This document shows, one piece after another, positions 26,074 to 35,192 of a stretch of DNA of 64,000 nt (position 1 is the first letter of the stretch; the number at the start of each line of letters is the position of its first letter). Below the pieces are notes generated by a model. That model had not been told where the DNA came from and did not search any database. It saw only the letters and a program-made list of their open reading frames with translations. Source of the stretch: Leptospira biflexa serovar Patoc strain 'Patoc 1 (Paris)' (GTDB lineage Bacteria; Spirochaetota; Leptospiria; Leptospirales; Leptospiraceae); NCBI RefSeq assembly GCF_000017685.1, contig NC_010602.1, positions 1,381,501 through 1,445,500 on the forward strand. The letters run 5' to 3'. Both the position numbers and the translations under genes were made by a program.

Positions 26074-27417
26074 ATGTTATCAGTTCCCAACCTTTCTTCC
26101 AAAGATTTTTTCCTTTCTGTTTTTATATTTTTTTCGTTTATCGTTTCGTTATCTTCAGAACCAACATACCGCATCGTGATCGATCCAGGCCATGGGGGAG
26201 TGGCAAAAGATCCCAAATCCCTTCATGGAGATAAGTACGACAGCGTCACACAAACTTTCTTGGAAACCTACAAACAAGGAACTGAACACGGGAGTTATAC
26301 GGAACGAAAGGTGGTACTTGATCTTGCAAAAGAAGTCCATAAGATCTTAAAGTTAACAGAAACCGAAACAGGATGGAAAGAATTCGAAGGTTATCTCAAA
26401 CTTTTTTCCAAAAAAAATGATTTCACACGAGTGAAATTAGTGAGCCACCTAACTAGAGAAACATCTTTTGATGATGATGTGAGTTCTGATGATCCAAATG
26501 CCGCCTATCGATTGTATGATTATCCAGATTCAAAAACGGCTGTGAGAAAAAAAGGTCGTCTTTCCAAAATCAATGAAATCAAACCTCAACTCGTTTTATC
26601 GCTCCACCTAAATCCAGCAGGTAAGGGCCAGAAAGGGGGCATGGCTGCGGTTCTCACACCTGGTTACAAAACCTTTTCCCTTTTGAAAAAAATTTCGAAC
26701 AAAGAAAAATCCCCCAATTCCTTTTTGAAAGGACCCTGGTCTGACTGGCTTGTCTTCCAATCGGGTTGGAGTAAATTGGAAAATGCAACTGCGGATACCT
26801 GGATTTACTTTCATGGGTATTGGTCCAAAAAAAATGGGAAGGATACGGATCTCACTAAGTTTGAAGGATACCGCCAAAACATGATTAGTTGGAAATATGC
26901 CGACGATCCAAATTGGGAAAAAAACATCGGAAAAAAAGGACCCTATGCAAAATCCCACGAAGAATTTTTGGAAACAGGTAGGTTTTGGGAAAGGGAGATG
27001 GGAAAAAAAGAAGAATGGAGGAGAGAAGGAGGAAAAGAAGGATTTGGTGGGGATAATCATTACGTCACGAAAGAACTCATGCGTTTTGTCCAATACGGAC
27101 TTCCCATCCAACTAAAAAAGTTAGATACTCCTTACCCGGAACTTGGTCCCATCCAAAAACCATACATCTCCACATATAGTTTACCCACCTATACCAATGC
27201 ACTCTGTGCTTTCATTGAAATTGGGTATGTGAATCGAAGTCGAGATATCAAATACCTCACTCAAAATAAAAAAGAAACTGCCATTTCTCTCGCAGTTGGC
27301 ATTTATTCGTTGTTTGTTGGACTGGATGTCAAAAAAAAATTGAATTTACCGTATCATCCCAAAGGGAAAAAAGTCAATTGGGAACGGTATGAAACCTATT
27401 TCGATGAAGTGTTATAG
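26074..27417 (+). CDS. N-acetylmuramoyl-L-alanine amidase
   Basis: A 447-residue exported amidase. I prefer the ATG at 26074, preceded by GCGGAGG and AAAAGG, over one at 26050. A signal peptide (FFLSVFIFFSFIVSLSS) is followed by the Amidase_3 fold: VIDPGHGGVAKD with the first zinc His, TERKVVLDLAKEV, SLHLNPAGKGQKGGMA with a second His, and CAFIEIGYVNRSRDIKYL with the catalytic Glu. The enzyme would cut the peptide side chain from MurNAc in peptidoglycan. Compared with E. coli AmiC the catalytic domain carries large insertions (about residues 80-110 and 220-330). It lies 54 bp after the helical exported protein. Confidence 0.88.
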   Translation: MLSVPNLSSKDFFLSVFIFFSFIVSLSSEPTYRIVIDPGHGGVAKDPKSLHGDKYDSVTQTFLETYKQGTEHGSYTERKVVLDLAKEVHKILKLTETETGWKEFEGYLKLFSKKNDFTRVKLVSHLTRETSFDDDVSSDDPNAAYRLYDYPDSKTAVRKKGRLSKINEIKPQLVLSLHLNPAGKGQKGGMAAVLTPGYKTFSLLKKISNKEKSPNSFLKGPWSDWLVFQSGWSKLENATADTWIYFHGYWSKKNGKDTDLTKFEGYRQNMISWKYADDPNWEKNIGKKGPYAKSHEEFLETGRFWEREMGKKEEWRREGGKEGFGGDNHYVTKELMRFVQYGLPIQLKKLDTPYPELGPIQKPYISTYSLPTYTNALCAFIEIGYVNRSRDIKYLTQNKKETAISLAVGIYSLFVGLDVKKKLNLPYHPKGKKVNWERYETYFDEVL

Positions 27418-27427
27418 GAAACTTTCC

Positions 27428-28204
27428 ATGAAACCAAAAAAAGAATCCTCAAAAGTATTACACCATCCTTTATTCCCTGCCTTTATCAGTTTGTACCAAA
27501 AGTCACTCGTCTTTCGTTATTCAAAAGAAAACTTAAAACAATACCCTGAGTTTCTTTCCATTCCTGAAGAGAAGATTCAAGAATTACTTCATTTTTTTTT
27601 GGAGTATCTATACCCAACCTATGAAAAAAGAATCAAACTAGACGCCGCCTTTGATGCGTTATCTGGTTTTGTAAACCACCCCACAAAAATATGGGGGATC
27701 CTTGGTAATTTGGCCATGTCCATTTTTCGGTTTGGAAAACATTTTCCTATGGCTTTGAAAGCAGGACTTTCTGCCCTCCATTCCTATGTCACAGCACATA
27801 GTTTTGAAGAGGAACTGGTTTTGTCATTGGATAAACAAACGGATCCTAAAGCATTTTTGGATGCAGCGGATGCGATGGAAAAATTGCTTTCGACCGTAGA
27901 ACAAACGAAAGCCGATGCTTTCCGAAAGGATGTCGGAGCATTGTTTGGAATTTTTTTGGATCGAGAACTCGTTCGTAAGATCATTCTCATCATGGAAGAT
28001 ATTCTTGTGAAGATGGAATCGAAGTCTTCAGTGTATACAGTCGATGATAAAAATGGAATTTCTTTGGGGATCTCGATTTTAAAAGAGGGAAGGAAAATTT
28101 TTGATTTGATGACAAAGGAAGAAATGTCCCTCGTCTTACAAGCCATTGATAAAATTGAAGAAGGGTTTTATCAAAAAGCTTGCGAGAGGTTTCGAACTAA
28201 ATGA
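27428..28204 (+). CDS. hypothetical helical protein
   Basis: A 258-residue cytoplasmic protein starting at ATG 27428, 10 bp after the amidase stop and preceded by TAGGAAA. It is predicted to be almost wholly alpha-helical, with the strings KIQELLHFFLEYLYPTYEKRIKLDAAFDALSGFVNHPTKIWG and ISLGISILKEGRKIFDLMTKEE. No catalytic motif, signal peptide or membrane segment is present. I do not recognise the family. It probably shares a transcript with the amidase. Confidence 0.6.
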   Translation: MKPKKESSKVLHHPLFPAFISLYQKSLVFRYSKENLKQYPEFLSIPEEKIQELLHFFLEYLYPTYEKRIKLDAAFDALSGFVNHPTKIWGILGNLAMSIFRFGKHFPMALKAGLSALHSYVTAHSFEEELVLSLDKQTDPKAFLDAADAMEKLLSTVEQTKADAFRKDVGALFGIFLDRELVRKIILIMEDILVKMESKSSVYTVDDKNGISLGISILKEGRKIFDLMTKEEMSLVLQAIDKIEEGFYQKACERFRTK

Positions 28205-28208
28205 CTTT

Positions 28209-28295
28209 TGGTACCGATGGCCGGAATCGAACCGGCATGATGTTACCATCGGTGGATTTTGAATCCACTGCGTCTACCAATTCCACCACATCGGC
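28209..28295 (-). tRNA. tRNA-Leu (anticodon CAA)
   Basis: A class II tRNA on the minus strand with 7-bp acceptor stem GCCGATG/CATCGGT (G1-U72 wobble), anticodon stem GTGGA/TCCAC around loop TTCAAAA (anticodon CAA), a long variable arm (GATGGTAACATC) and T arm GCCGG-TTCGATT-CCGGC. Discriminator A is followed by an encoded CCA (28209-28211), unlike the initiator tRNA in this window. It begins 4 bp after the stop of the thioesterase gene on the same strand, so it may be cotranscribed and cut out by processing. Confidence 0.97.
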
Positions 28296-28299
28296 ATAA

Positions 28300-28704
28300 T
28301 CAGTCTTCAGCTTCGATATATTTACCTTTTCCGCGGGCCACTATTTTGCCGATCTCATTTTCAATTTCAGCACGGTTTTCGATGATTTTTTTGTTCTTTT
28401 TCACAAACCATCCGCGTAAGTGGAGGGGTTCATTCACCTTTGCAGGTTGTAGGAAACGAATGGTCAGTTCCCCAGTTGTGGTTTCGAAATTCATCGCTTC
28501 GTTGATCTTGACCATGATCTCATCTAGGATAGTAGAAATAATCCCTGGGTGGATTTGGTCTGGCAAACCCTGGTATTTTTCGGGGCAGGTGTAATCACCG
28601 AAGGCCGTTTTTGTGTCTTCGTCAAATGTGATTTTTAACTGCAACCCGTCTGCATTGTCCGGTGAGGAGGCAAAGCTGAGATTTTTTTTCGCAACGGATT
28701 TCAT
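28300..28704 (-). CDS. hotdog-fold thioesterase (PaaI/4HBT type)
   Basis: A 134-residue hotdog-fold protein: [29 protein letters not shown] has the family H-G-G-x-x-x-x-x-x-D/E pattern in modified form ([11 protein letters not shown]), and [26 protein letters not shown] forms the central beta strands. Members hydrolyse acyl-CoA or aryl-CoA thioesters. Length (about 130-150) fits. The native substrate is unknown. It is divergent from the 831-aa gene (162-bp spacer) and directly upstream of tRNA-Leu. Confidence 0.82.
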   Translation of the reverse strand: MKSVAKKNLSFASSPDNADGLQLKITFDEDTKTAFGDYTCPEKYQGLPDQIHPGIISTILDEIMVKINEAMNFETTTGELTIRFLQPAKVNEPLHLRGWFVKKNKKIIENRAEIENEIGKIVARGKGKYIEAED

Positions 28705-28866
28705 GCCACCATGGAACGCAAGAATTTCTCTTGTGTCAAGCAGAAAAAGAACTTGCAGTCAGTTTGGCTTGAAAAGCCTCGTAAAATACTTGGAAATGCA
28801 ATATAATTTGCGAATTTCTTAAGTTATGGTCCTCTAAACCTCGAAAATAAAGAGTAGAACCCTTCT

Positions 28867-31362
28867 ATGTTAACCACCCTTATGATGTTACTCGGTCTTT
28901 CTGGAACCGGTGCTGATCTTGAAGAGATTAGCCGCCGTGAAGGGAGTGGTGGGCCATCATCGGATTTAAGTCCTAGGCAAAAACGTAGACTCAAACAAAG
29001 ACAAGGTGATGAAGAGCCGAAAGCTCCCACAAAAAAAACTGGTGGAGGCCGAGGTTCAAGTGATCCAAGTCCCAAAAAAGGAAGAGGAGAAGAACTTGGT
29101 TTCCAAACAGAGCCAAAGACATCCAAACCAAAGGCAAAATCATTATCTGATAAACTTTCAGAACTTCCCGATTTGTTGGAAGAAAACGACGAAGAAGAGT
29201 TAGGTGATTCTGAACCGAAAAAAAGCCCACGTAGGAAACGGGAAAAAGAAAAACCACCCAAGTCGTTAAGTGAGCTTCCGTTAGGTGATTTTGGGGAAGA
29301 AGACCCATCCCAAGAAAGTGCATCCGAAAGGCCAAGAAGGGAAAGCCCAGAGATCAGCTTTTCAGCAGATGACATCATCTCAAAAAATTCGAAGTATTCG
29401 TTTCATAGAAGGCCACTTCTCAATGCGGAAGCACTTGTGGAAGCAGAACAAGTGGAAGAGGCTATTGAGATATTTGAACGTACGGGAAATCGTATCCCCG
29501 ATCCCGCGATCAAAGAAAAAATCAAAAAGAACATCCAGGATTTAGAAGAATTTTTAGAAGACAATCCTCCCCAAAGTCCAGGTGATCCTTCCAAAGAAAC
29601 AAAACCCCAAGGAAAGGATCAAAAACCCAAACCAAAACCACCTGGGAATTTGGAAAAATCAGATAAAGATTTAAGTGATTTGGTGCATGCACTAAAAGAA
29701 GTTTCTGAATTGTTTGCCGAATCCATTGCGCGTGCCATTCAATTTGCCCAAAACTCGCCACCACCTAACTTTCCGAATGCACAGAAAGATCCACAATTTT
29801 CCCCACCACAGAATTTAGCTGAGTTTCCGCCACCTCCGTTGCCTGGAAGGGAAACTCCGCAAAGCGGAGGACCTCAAATCAACCAAACTGTGGAAGGTGG
29901 GAACCAATTAGTTCACCCGATTGTATATCAGTTTTTACAATCAAGTCCCCCCTCACCAAGTTTAAATCCATCACTCACACAAAACCAAGACCAACTTTTA
30001 CAATCATTGAACGAAGGTTTGACGCAAGGAGGATTGACACCTTCTGCCCCAGGGTATCCTTTGGCACCGAGTGGTTCGGGAATTGTAGGTCCATTTTTTG
30101 TTCCACCTGAAAGTAAACAAAGAACAGAAGAAGAAAGGAAACCATTCGACATACAAGAGTTAGCGGAGCGGATTTCAAAAAAAGATGTCTCCGAACTAGA
30201 TTTACCAGAAGATACATTTTTTTCCAACGATTGGAAGCAGTTCAAAGACCTTCCCCTCGTGGACAGAAGGTCTGGAGAGGAACGGAGGAAAAGTCCTGAC
30301 CGAAGAAACAATTTAGTTGGAAGGAAAGATAGACGGTCTGGTGACGATCGAAGGAAACGGGACCGGTTCAAAGAACGTGAAGAGTTCTTAAAAAACCAAG
30401 CCCTCCAAAAATTAGAAAAAAAAGCAAAGGAATTGGAAGCAAAAGGGGAAGAGGCATCCTTAAACGATTTACTCAAACCCTATTTTCCTGAACAACCTAA
30501 CTTAAAATTACCAGAATCCTGGGACTTGGAACCCATCGGACTTCCCGATCCAAGTGACCTCCGTCGTGATGAAAAGGAACCTCTCCTCCATCCTGATGAA
30601 AGGAAACCTTCCGAAGAAGAACCAAATTGGTTCCAAGAGGCAACTGATTCTTTACGTAAGGAATTAGAACTCCCCGATCCAGTGGATCCACAAACCGATG
30701 AACTCATTTCTTCGAAAGTAGAACTCCCGGAAGCAGTTGATCCTAACAAACATAAGTCGGAAACAATCATTGAAACCGATATGCCAATCCAAGTCGAGCT
30801 GACAAATAGACCACTTGTCGCTGATGACATTAAAATTGGACTTCCAGATGCGGATGAAGTATTTCGGGATCGGAAATCAAAGGAAGGGGCGGGGGAAACA
30901 GAAGGTCCTTCCTTTGATGATGTCGACGGCCCCGATATCGAAATTGTGGATGGGGATTTGGGAGAGATTGCAGAAGAAGAATCTCCCATGCCACTCGATG
31001 AGATGGCAGAAAAAGCCACAGAAGATGAACCAGAAAAAATCATCCATGGGGTTTTGGAATTAAAACCTCCTGAAGCGGATGATGCACCCTTTCTCACTCT
31101 TACCTATGATTTTGGAAAAATCCCACATGCCTTCCGTTTGTCGAAGAACTATTCCATTATGGAATATTCCTATTATAAATACAAACCGATGCTCATGAAG
31201 GCACAAGAGTTTGCTCGTCGGAAGATGTTAAAGAATGCTCTCAATTATTACCGAGTCATCAAATCACAAAATATCCCACCAGAACTTCGTAAGATGATCA
31301 ACCGTAACATCCGTGACATCACCGAGTTCATGGAAAAATTCCTAATGGCGAAGGGAAACTGA
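28867..31362 (+). CDS. large low-complexity protein with related N- and C-terminal helical ends
   Basis: An 831-residue protein, highly charged and Pro/Glu/Lys/Ser-rich, with no clear enzyme motif. Residues 1-15 are weakly hydrophobic. At about residues 185-230 there is a helical block ending IKEKIKKNIQDLEEFLE; the C-terminal block (about 765-830) ends LRKMINRNIRDITEFME. These are alike and both follow an ALV/ALNYY TPR-like helix, so the ends look like copies of one helical repeat around a long disordered centre. The centre includes a stretch rich in RR-S-G-x-x-RR (about 465-505) and a proline-rich section. A scaffold or tether is an inference. A TATAAT lies at 28802-28807, 60 bp before the ATG, but no good -35 was found. 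Confidence 0.65.
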   Translation: MLTTLMMLLGLSGTGADLEEISRREGSGGPSSDLSPRQKRRLKQRQGDEEPKAPTKKTGGGRGSSDPSPKKGRGEELGFQTEPKTSKPKAKSLSDKLSELPDLLEENDEEELGDSEPKKSPRRKREKEKPPKSLSELPLGDFGEEDPSQESASERPRRESPEISFSADDIISKNSKYSFHRRPLLNAEALVEAEQVEEAIEIFERTGNRIPDPAIKEKIKKNIQDLEEFLEDNPPQSPGDPSKETKPQGKDQKPKPKPPGNLEKSDKDLSDLVHALKEVSELFAESIARAIQFAQNSPPPNFPNAQKDPQFSPPQNLAEFPPPPLPGRETPQSGGPQINQTVEGGNQLVHPIVYQFLQSSPPSPSLNPSLTQNQDQLLQSLNEGLTQGGLTPSAPGYPLAPSGSGIVGPFFVPPESKQRTEEERKPFDIQELAERISKKDVSELDLPEDTFFSNDWKQFKDLPLVDRRSGEERRKSPDRRNNLVGRKDRRSGDDRRKRDRFKEREEFLKNQALQKLEKKAKELEAKGEEASLNDLLKPYFPEQPNLKLPESWDLEPIGLPDPSDLRRDEKEPLLHPDERKPSEEEPNWFQEATDSLRKELELPDPVDPQTDELISSKVELPEAVDPNKHKSETIIETDMPIQVELTNRPLVADDIKIGLPDADEVFRDRKSKEGAGETEGPSFDDVDGPDIEIVDGDLGEIAEEESPMPLDEMAEKATEDEPEKIIHGVLELKPPEADDAPFLTLTYDFGKIPHAFRLSKNYSIMEYSYYKYKPMLMKAQEFARRKMLKNALNYYRVIKSQNIPPELRKMINRNIRDITEFMEKFLMAKGN

Positions 31363-31428
31363 TTCATATACAGGAAACGATAACATTCGTTTGGACGGAC
31401 TAAGACGCTTTACAAAATCAACTTATCC

Positions 31429-31606
31429 TTGACAACAGTTGTATTGATTTCAGTCTAACAGGGAAGGTCGAGGGCACTCCGATGAGAATGACAAATCCTA
31501 ACTAGGTAAGCAAAAAAAAACAAACCAACATTTCCACTTCTCCTGAATCAAATTAGGACAAGACTTGCTTACCGTTTTCAATTGGAAACTTTTAGGAGCA
31601 TGTTTT
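31429..31606 (+). promoter_or_regulatory. candidate attenuator leader of the ABC-F gene
   Basis: The 244-bp space before the ABC-F gene has an unusual layout. A TTGACA (31429-31434) with a weak TCTAAC about 19 nt later could be a promoter. GAGGG precedes a seven-codon ORF at 31482-31505. Its stop overlaps GGTAAGCAA (31505-31513), whose perfect complement TTGCTTACC is at 31565-31573. The sequence TCCTAA inside the small ORF (31496-31501) is complementary to TTAGGA at 31553-31558 and to TTAGGA in the gene's own Shine-Dalgarno site (31592-31597). These pairings exclude each other, as in ribosome-controlled attenuators of antibiotic-resistance ABC-F genes. This is inferred from base pairing only. 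Confidence 0.45.
31482..31505 (+). CDS. candidate leader peptide (seven residues)
   Basis: ATG AGA ATG ACA AAT CCT AAC TAG encodes MRMTNPN. GAGGG ends seven bases before the ATG, a normal ribosome-binding distance. Its codons 5-7 contain the TCCTAA that can pair with the ABC-F Shine-Dalgarno site, and its stop codon abuts the left arm of a nine-base inverted repeat. A ribosome stalled on this ORF would cover both. Very short ORFs occur by chance, so the case rests on the combination of site, position and pairing. Confidence 0.4.
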   Translation: MRMTNPN

Positions 31607-33115
31607 ATGTCCAAAACCCTTCGCATTCATAACGGAACCTTTCGTTACGAAACCCACTCTTCACCCATCTTTGAAAACTTGAATGTCCACTTTTCATCGG
31701 GTTGGACCGGACTTATTGGCAAAAATGGAAGTGGTAAGTCAACTCTTGCCAAAATCATTTCACGTGAACTTACGTTAGACGAAGGATCGATCATCGGTTC
31801 GCACCATGTATTGTATCTTTCTCAAGGAACTGAAATGGAGTTAGAAGAGTTGAGAGAGTTTTTCTACGATGATTCCAAAGAGACTGGATTTTGGAAAAGC
31901 CTATTGCAAATCAAAATCCAACAAGCCGAGGATTATGAAACTCTAAGTTTTGGTGAAAAACGAAAACTTCTCCTTTCTCAAATTCTATCAAAAAAACCAG
32001 AGGTTCTCATCCTTGATGAACCAACGAACCATTTGGATTTGAAAAGCCAAATGATCCTGCGTGAAGCCATGCGGGCATATAATGGGATTGGGATTTTGAT
32101 TAGCCACGACAGGTCATTGTTAGATGAGGTGACTTCGTCGTGTATCTTTCTTGAAAAAAACTTTTTGGAGCAAAGGCCCGGAAATTATTCGGAAGGCAAA
32201 CGCGAAAGAGACAAAGAGGCAAAGGCCAGGATCCACCAATGGCAAACCGCCAAAGTAGAACGGAAAAAATTGGAGAAGGAATGGAAACGGAGAAGGGAAG
32301 AAGCAAACCTTTCCCACAACAAAAGGTCCAAAAAAGGATTGGATCTCCATGACCATGATGGGAGGGCTAAAAAAGATTTAGTTCGAGTTTCTGGTAAAGA
32401 TGGACAGGCAGGCCGATTAAAAAACCAAATCGAACGTAGGACAGAGATAAGCGCCGAAAGGGAAAAACAAATTTGGGAAACTTTGCCAGAAAAAGAAACG
32501 ATTGGCATCGAGTGGCAGAATCTTCAAACAAAACGGAACCATTTGTTTTTGTATGAAGGTGAAAGGTTAGTCCTTCCTTTTCTCTCTTTGGAATTAGAGT
32601 TCCATTTATCGATTCGATCCCAATCGAGGATTGCAGTCACAGGTGCGAATGGTTCGGGTAAATCGAGTTTGTTAAGGCATCTTATCGAAGATTTTAAGGA
32701 AAGAAAAATTGCAACCGTTTACCTCCCTCAAGAATTTTCAAAACAGGAACTTACGGTTTTACTCCAAACCTTTCAATCCTCAAATGATTCGAAACAGGCA
32801 GACATACTTTCCATTGTCCATCGATTGGGAGGTGATCCCAAACGATTTTTGGAATCGGAGGCTTTGAGCCCAGGTGAAGGAAAAAAACTTTTCCTGGCAC
32901 TCCATCTCGATACGTATCCAGAGGTGCTTGTCTTAGACGAACCAACCAACCATTTGGATTTAAAATCGATTGAAGCATTGGAAACATCCTTACAAGAATG
33001 GAAGGGGACACTCATCCTTGTGAGCCATGACCAGAGGTTTCTCCAAACCTTGGCAAGTGAGGAGTGGGATTTGGAAAACTTCCGGCTCAGACAAAAACAT
33101 CTAGACAGAATCTAA
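31607..33115 (+). CDS. ABC-F family ribosome-associated ATPase
   Basis: A 502-residue protein with two ABC ATPase domains and no membrane segments, the mark of ABC-F proteins that act at the ribosomal E site. Domain one has GKNGSGKST, signature LSFGEKRK and [11 protein letters not shown]; domain two has [17 protein letters not shown] and [11 protein letters not shown]. The interdomain linker (about 200-300) is very basic and charged, as expected for the P-site tRNA interaction region. I start at ATG 31607, eight bases after AGGAG. Size is closer to antibiotic-resistance ABC-F proteins (Vga, Lsa; about 490-520 aa) than to EttA (about 555) or Uup (about 635). Whether it protects against an antibiotic is not determinable, but the leader before it hints at regulation by ribosome stalling. 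Confidence 0.9.
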   Translation: MSKTLRIHNGTFRYETHSSPIFENLNVHFSSGWTGLIGKNGSGKSTLAKIISRELTLDEGSIIGSHHVLYLSQGTEMELEELREFFYDDSKETGFWKSLLQIKIQQAEDYETLSFGEKRKLLLSQILSKKPEVLILDEPTNHLDLKSQMILREAMRAYNGIGILISHDRSLLDEVTSSCIFLEKNFLEQRPGNYSEGKRERDKEAKARIHQWQTAKVERKKLEKEWKRRREEANLSHNKRSKKGLDLHDHDGRAKKDLVRVSGKDGQAGRLKNQIERRTEISAEREKQIWETLPEKETIGIEWQNLQTKRNHLFLYEGERLVLPFLSLELEFHLSIRSQSRIAVTGANGSGKSSLLRHLIEDFKERKIATVYLPQEFSKQELTVLLQTFQSSNDSKQADILSIVHRLGGDPKRFLESEALSPGEGKKLFLALHLDTYPEVLVLDEPTNHLDLKSIEALETSLQEWKGTLILVSHDQRFLQTLASEEWDLENFRLRQKHLDRI

Positions 33116-33124
33116 GCATTGTAC

Positions 33125-33139
33125 TTAGAATAATTCTAA
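33125..33139 (+). promoter_or_regulatory. PerR/Fur-type box before ahpC
   Basis: TTAGAATAATTCTAA is a perfect 7-1-7 inverted repeat and agrees with the PerR box pattern (TTAnAATnATTnTAA). It ends just before the Shine-Dalgarno AAGGAG of ahpC (33151), between the ABC-F stop and the ATG. A repressor sitting here would block transcription or elongation into ahpC and relieve it under peroxide. No PerR gene lies in the window. Confidence 0.75.
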
Positions 33140-33150
33140 GGAGTGACATT

Positions 33151-33744
33151 ATGCCACAAGTGACATCACATGCCCCTGATTTTAAAGCAACCGCAGTGAT
33201 CGGGGACAGTTTCAAAGAAATCAAATTATCTGATTACAAGGGAAAATGGGTGGTACTCTTTTTCTATCCACTTGATTTTACATTTGTATGTCCAACAGAG
33301 ATCATTGAATACGATGCAAAACTAGAAGATTTTAAAAAGATCGGAGCTGAAGTTTTGGGTGTATCTGTTGATAGCGAATTTTCACACTTAGCTTGGAAAA
33401 AAACGCCTAAAAAAGAAGGTGGTATTGGAGAGATCAAATACCCACTCATCGCAGACAAAACAAAAGAAATTGCAAAGTCTTTTGGTGTTCTCATTGAGTC
33501 AGGTCCTGATGCAGGAGTTGCTTTACGCGGAACTTTCATCATCGACCCACAAGGTATCATCCGCCAAGCAACTGTTAACGACCTTCCAGTAGGACGTAAC
33601 ATTGAAGAAGCACTCAGACTCATCAAGGCTTTCCAATTCGTGGAAAAACATGGTGAAGTTTGTCCTGCAAACTGGGATGAAGGGAAAAAAACGATGAAAG
33701 CAGATCCTACAGGGTCCAAAGCTTACTTCGCTTCTGTAAATTAA
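33151..33744 (+). CDS. ahpC: 2-Cys peroxiredoxin AhpC
   Basis: A 197-residue peroxiredoxin that reduces hydrogen peroxide and organic peroxides in the cytoplasm. The peroxidatic cysteine is C47 in DFTFVCPTE, and the resolving cysteine is C171 in HGEVCPANW, so it is a typical 2-Cys enzyme. Other strings: [33 protein letters not shown]. The ATG at 33151 follows AAGGAG with a PerR-type box directly upstream, so peroxide induction is likely. No ahpF is adjacent. sufB follows after 36 bp on the same strand. Confidence 0.95.
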   Translation: MPQVTSHAPDFKATAVIGDSFKEIKLSDYKGKWVVLFFYPLDFTFVCPTEIIEYDAKLEDFKKIGAEVLGVSVDSEFSHLAWKKTPKKEGGIGEIKYPLIADKTKEIAKSFGVLIESGPDAGVALRGTFIIDPQGIIRQATVNDLPVGRNIEEALRLIKAFQFVEKHGEVCPANWDEGKKTMKADPTGSKAYFASVN

Positions 33745-33751
33745 TTTCAAT

Positions 33752-33769
33752 TTCTCTATCAGTAGAGAA
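33752..33769 (+). other. short intercistronic hairpin between ahpC and sufB
   Basis: TTCTCTA (33752-33758) and TAGAGAA (33763-33769) form a perfect seven-pair stem with loop TCAG, 11 bp before the sufB ATG and touching its GGGAG. It could slow or gate sufB translation. It has no T run, so it is not a terminator. Confidence 0.35.
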
Positions 33770-33780
33770 TGGGAGAAACA

Positions 33781-35175
33781 ATGGAATCTACAACAAACAC
33801 GGACAAGACGAATGTTCAATTTTACCAAGCGGACAATTTTCCAAAAGGTTTGACGCGTAAGGTTGTAGAGTCCATCTCCCATATCAAAAATGAACCTAGT
33901 TGGCTCGCTGAATTCCGTCTCAAAGCATTTGAGGTGTATGAACAAAAGCCAATGCCAACCTGGGGTTTTATCCCGCAGTTTCATATCAATATTGATGACT
34001 ATGTCCATTATGTTGGATCCAACCAAAAGAAAAAAAAATCTTGGGATGAAGTAGATCCTGAAATCCTTCGTAGTTTTGAAAAACTAGGAATCCCCGAACA
34101 CGAAAGAAAGTATTTGGCTGGGATCGAAACCATGAACGATTCCGAAACAATTTATGCCAATGTCAAAAAGGAACTCACTGATTTAGGAATCATTTTCTGT
34201 GATATCGACACTGCCATCCGCGAATACCCGGAACTTGTCCGTGAGTATTTGGGAACAGTTGTCACGATTGGTGATAATAAATTCTCTGCTCTCAATTCAT
34301 GTGTTTTCAGTGGAGGCTCTTTTGCCTACATCCCGAAAGGGATAAAGACTCCTATGCCACTCCAAGCCTATTTTAAAGTAACTGCTGCTAGTTCCGGACA
34401 ATATGAACGTACGCTTCTCATCGCCGATGAAGGGGCACACTTGGAATACAGCGAAGGTTGTACCTCTGTCCAAGACAAAGGCACTAATTTCCACACAGCC
34501 GTTGTGGAACTTGTCGCCAAAAAGAATTCGAAAATTTTTTATACCACCATCCAAAACTGGAAAAAGAATATGTATAATTGGACCGTCAAACGCGGTATCT
34601 GCGAAGAAGCGGCCCACATCACTTGGACGGATTGTAATATTGGTGCCAATACCATCAAATACCCTGGGATCATTCTACAAGGGGACCACTCGACTGGGGA
34701 TGTATTGTCCCTTGCCTTTGCGGGCAGTGGACAGGTGCAAGATACAGGAGCGCGGATCATCCACGTTGGTAAAAACACACGTTCTAATATCTTAGCAAAA
34801 GGTGTAGCACTTGATGGTGGGATCAATTCCTACCGAGGCCTAGTCAAGTTTGAACCTTCCAGCAAAGGATCTTATAGCCATATCAAATGTGATGGTCTGA
34901 TGATGGACAACCGTTCCCAGTCACACGCCTATCCGTATAACGATGTATCAGGCGAAGAGGGAACTCTCAATTACGAAGCCACTGTTTCCAAAATTGACGA
35001 TGACCAATTGTTTTACTTACAATCACGGGGTATGTCGGAAGACGATGCGAAACTACTCATCATCAATGGATTCTGTGAAGGTGTCACCAAACATCTCGAT
35101 GTGGAGTATTCTGTGGAGATGACAAAACTCATTCGTATGATCTTAGAAGACGGAAAAGTCATCGCCGAAACGTAA
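33781..35175 (+). CDS. sufB: Fe-S cluster assembly scaffold SufB
   Basis: A 464-residue SufB, part of the SufBCD scaffold that builds Fe-S clusters and works under oxidative stress or iron limitation. Family strings are [56 protein letters not shown] and [20 protein letters not shown]. The C-terminal cysteine region [20 protein letters not shown] is conserved. I use the ATG at 33781 after GGGAG; an in-frame ATG four codons upstream is less well placed. sufC, sufD and sufS are not adjacent: the next gene is on the other strand. It shares the PerR-box transcript with ahpC. Confidence 0.95.
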   Translation: MESTTNTDKTNVQFYQADNFPKGLTRKVVESISHIKNEPSWLAEFRLKAFEVYEQKPMPTWGFIPQFHINIDDYVHYVGSNQKKKKSWDEVDPEILRSFEKLGIPEHERKYLAGIETMNDSETIYANVKKELTDLGIIFCDIDTAIREYPELVREYLGTVVTIGDNKFSALNSCVFSGGSFAYIPKGIKTPMPLQAYFKVTAASSGQYERTLLIADEGAHLEYSEGCTSVQDKGTNFHTAVVELVAKKNSKIFYTTIQNWKKNMYNWTVKRGICEEAAHITWTDCNIGANTIKYPGIILQGDHSTGDVLSLAFAGSGQVQDTGARIIHVGKNTRSNILAKGVALDGGINSYRGLVKFEPSSKGSYSHIKCDGLMMDNRSQSHAYPYNDVSGEEGTLNYEATVSKIDDDQLFYLQSRGMSEDDAKLLIINGFCEGVTKHLDVEYSVEMTKLIRMILEDGKVIAET

Positions 35176-35192
35176 AATCAAATTTTTGGTTT

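Noticed and set aside
30240..30370. Arg/Ser/Gly-rich stretch considered as a tandem DNA repeat
   Set aside because: The protein motif recurs but the codons differ and spacing is irregular, so it is compositional and not a DNA repeat array.
29928..31097. Long minus-strand Ser/Phe-rich frames inside the 831-aa gene
   Set aside because: Antisense shadows of Glu/Lys/Ser-rich codons; no start sites or motifs.
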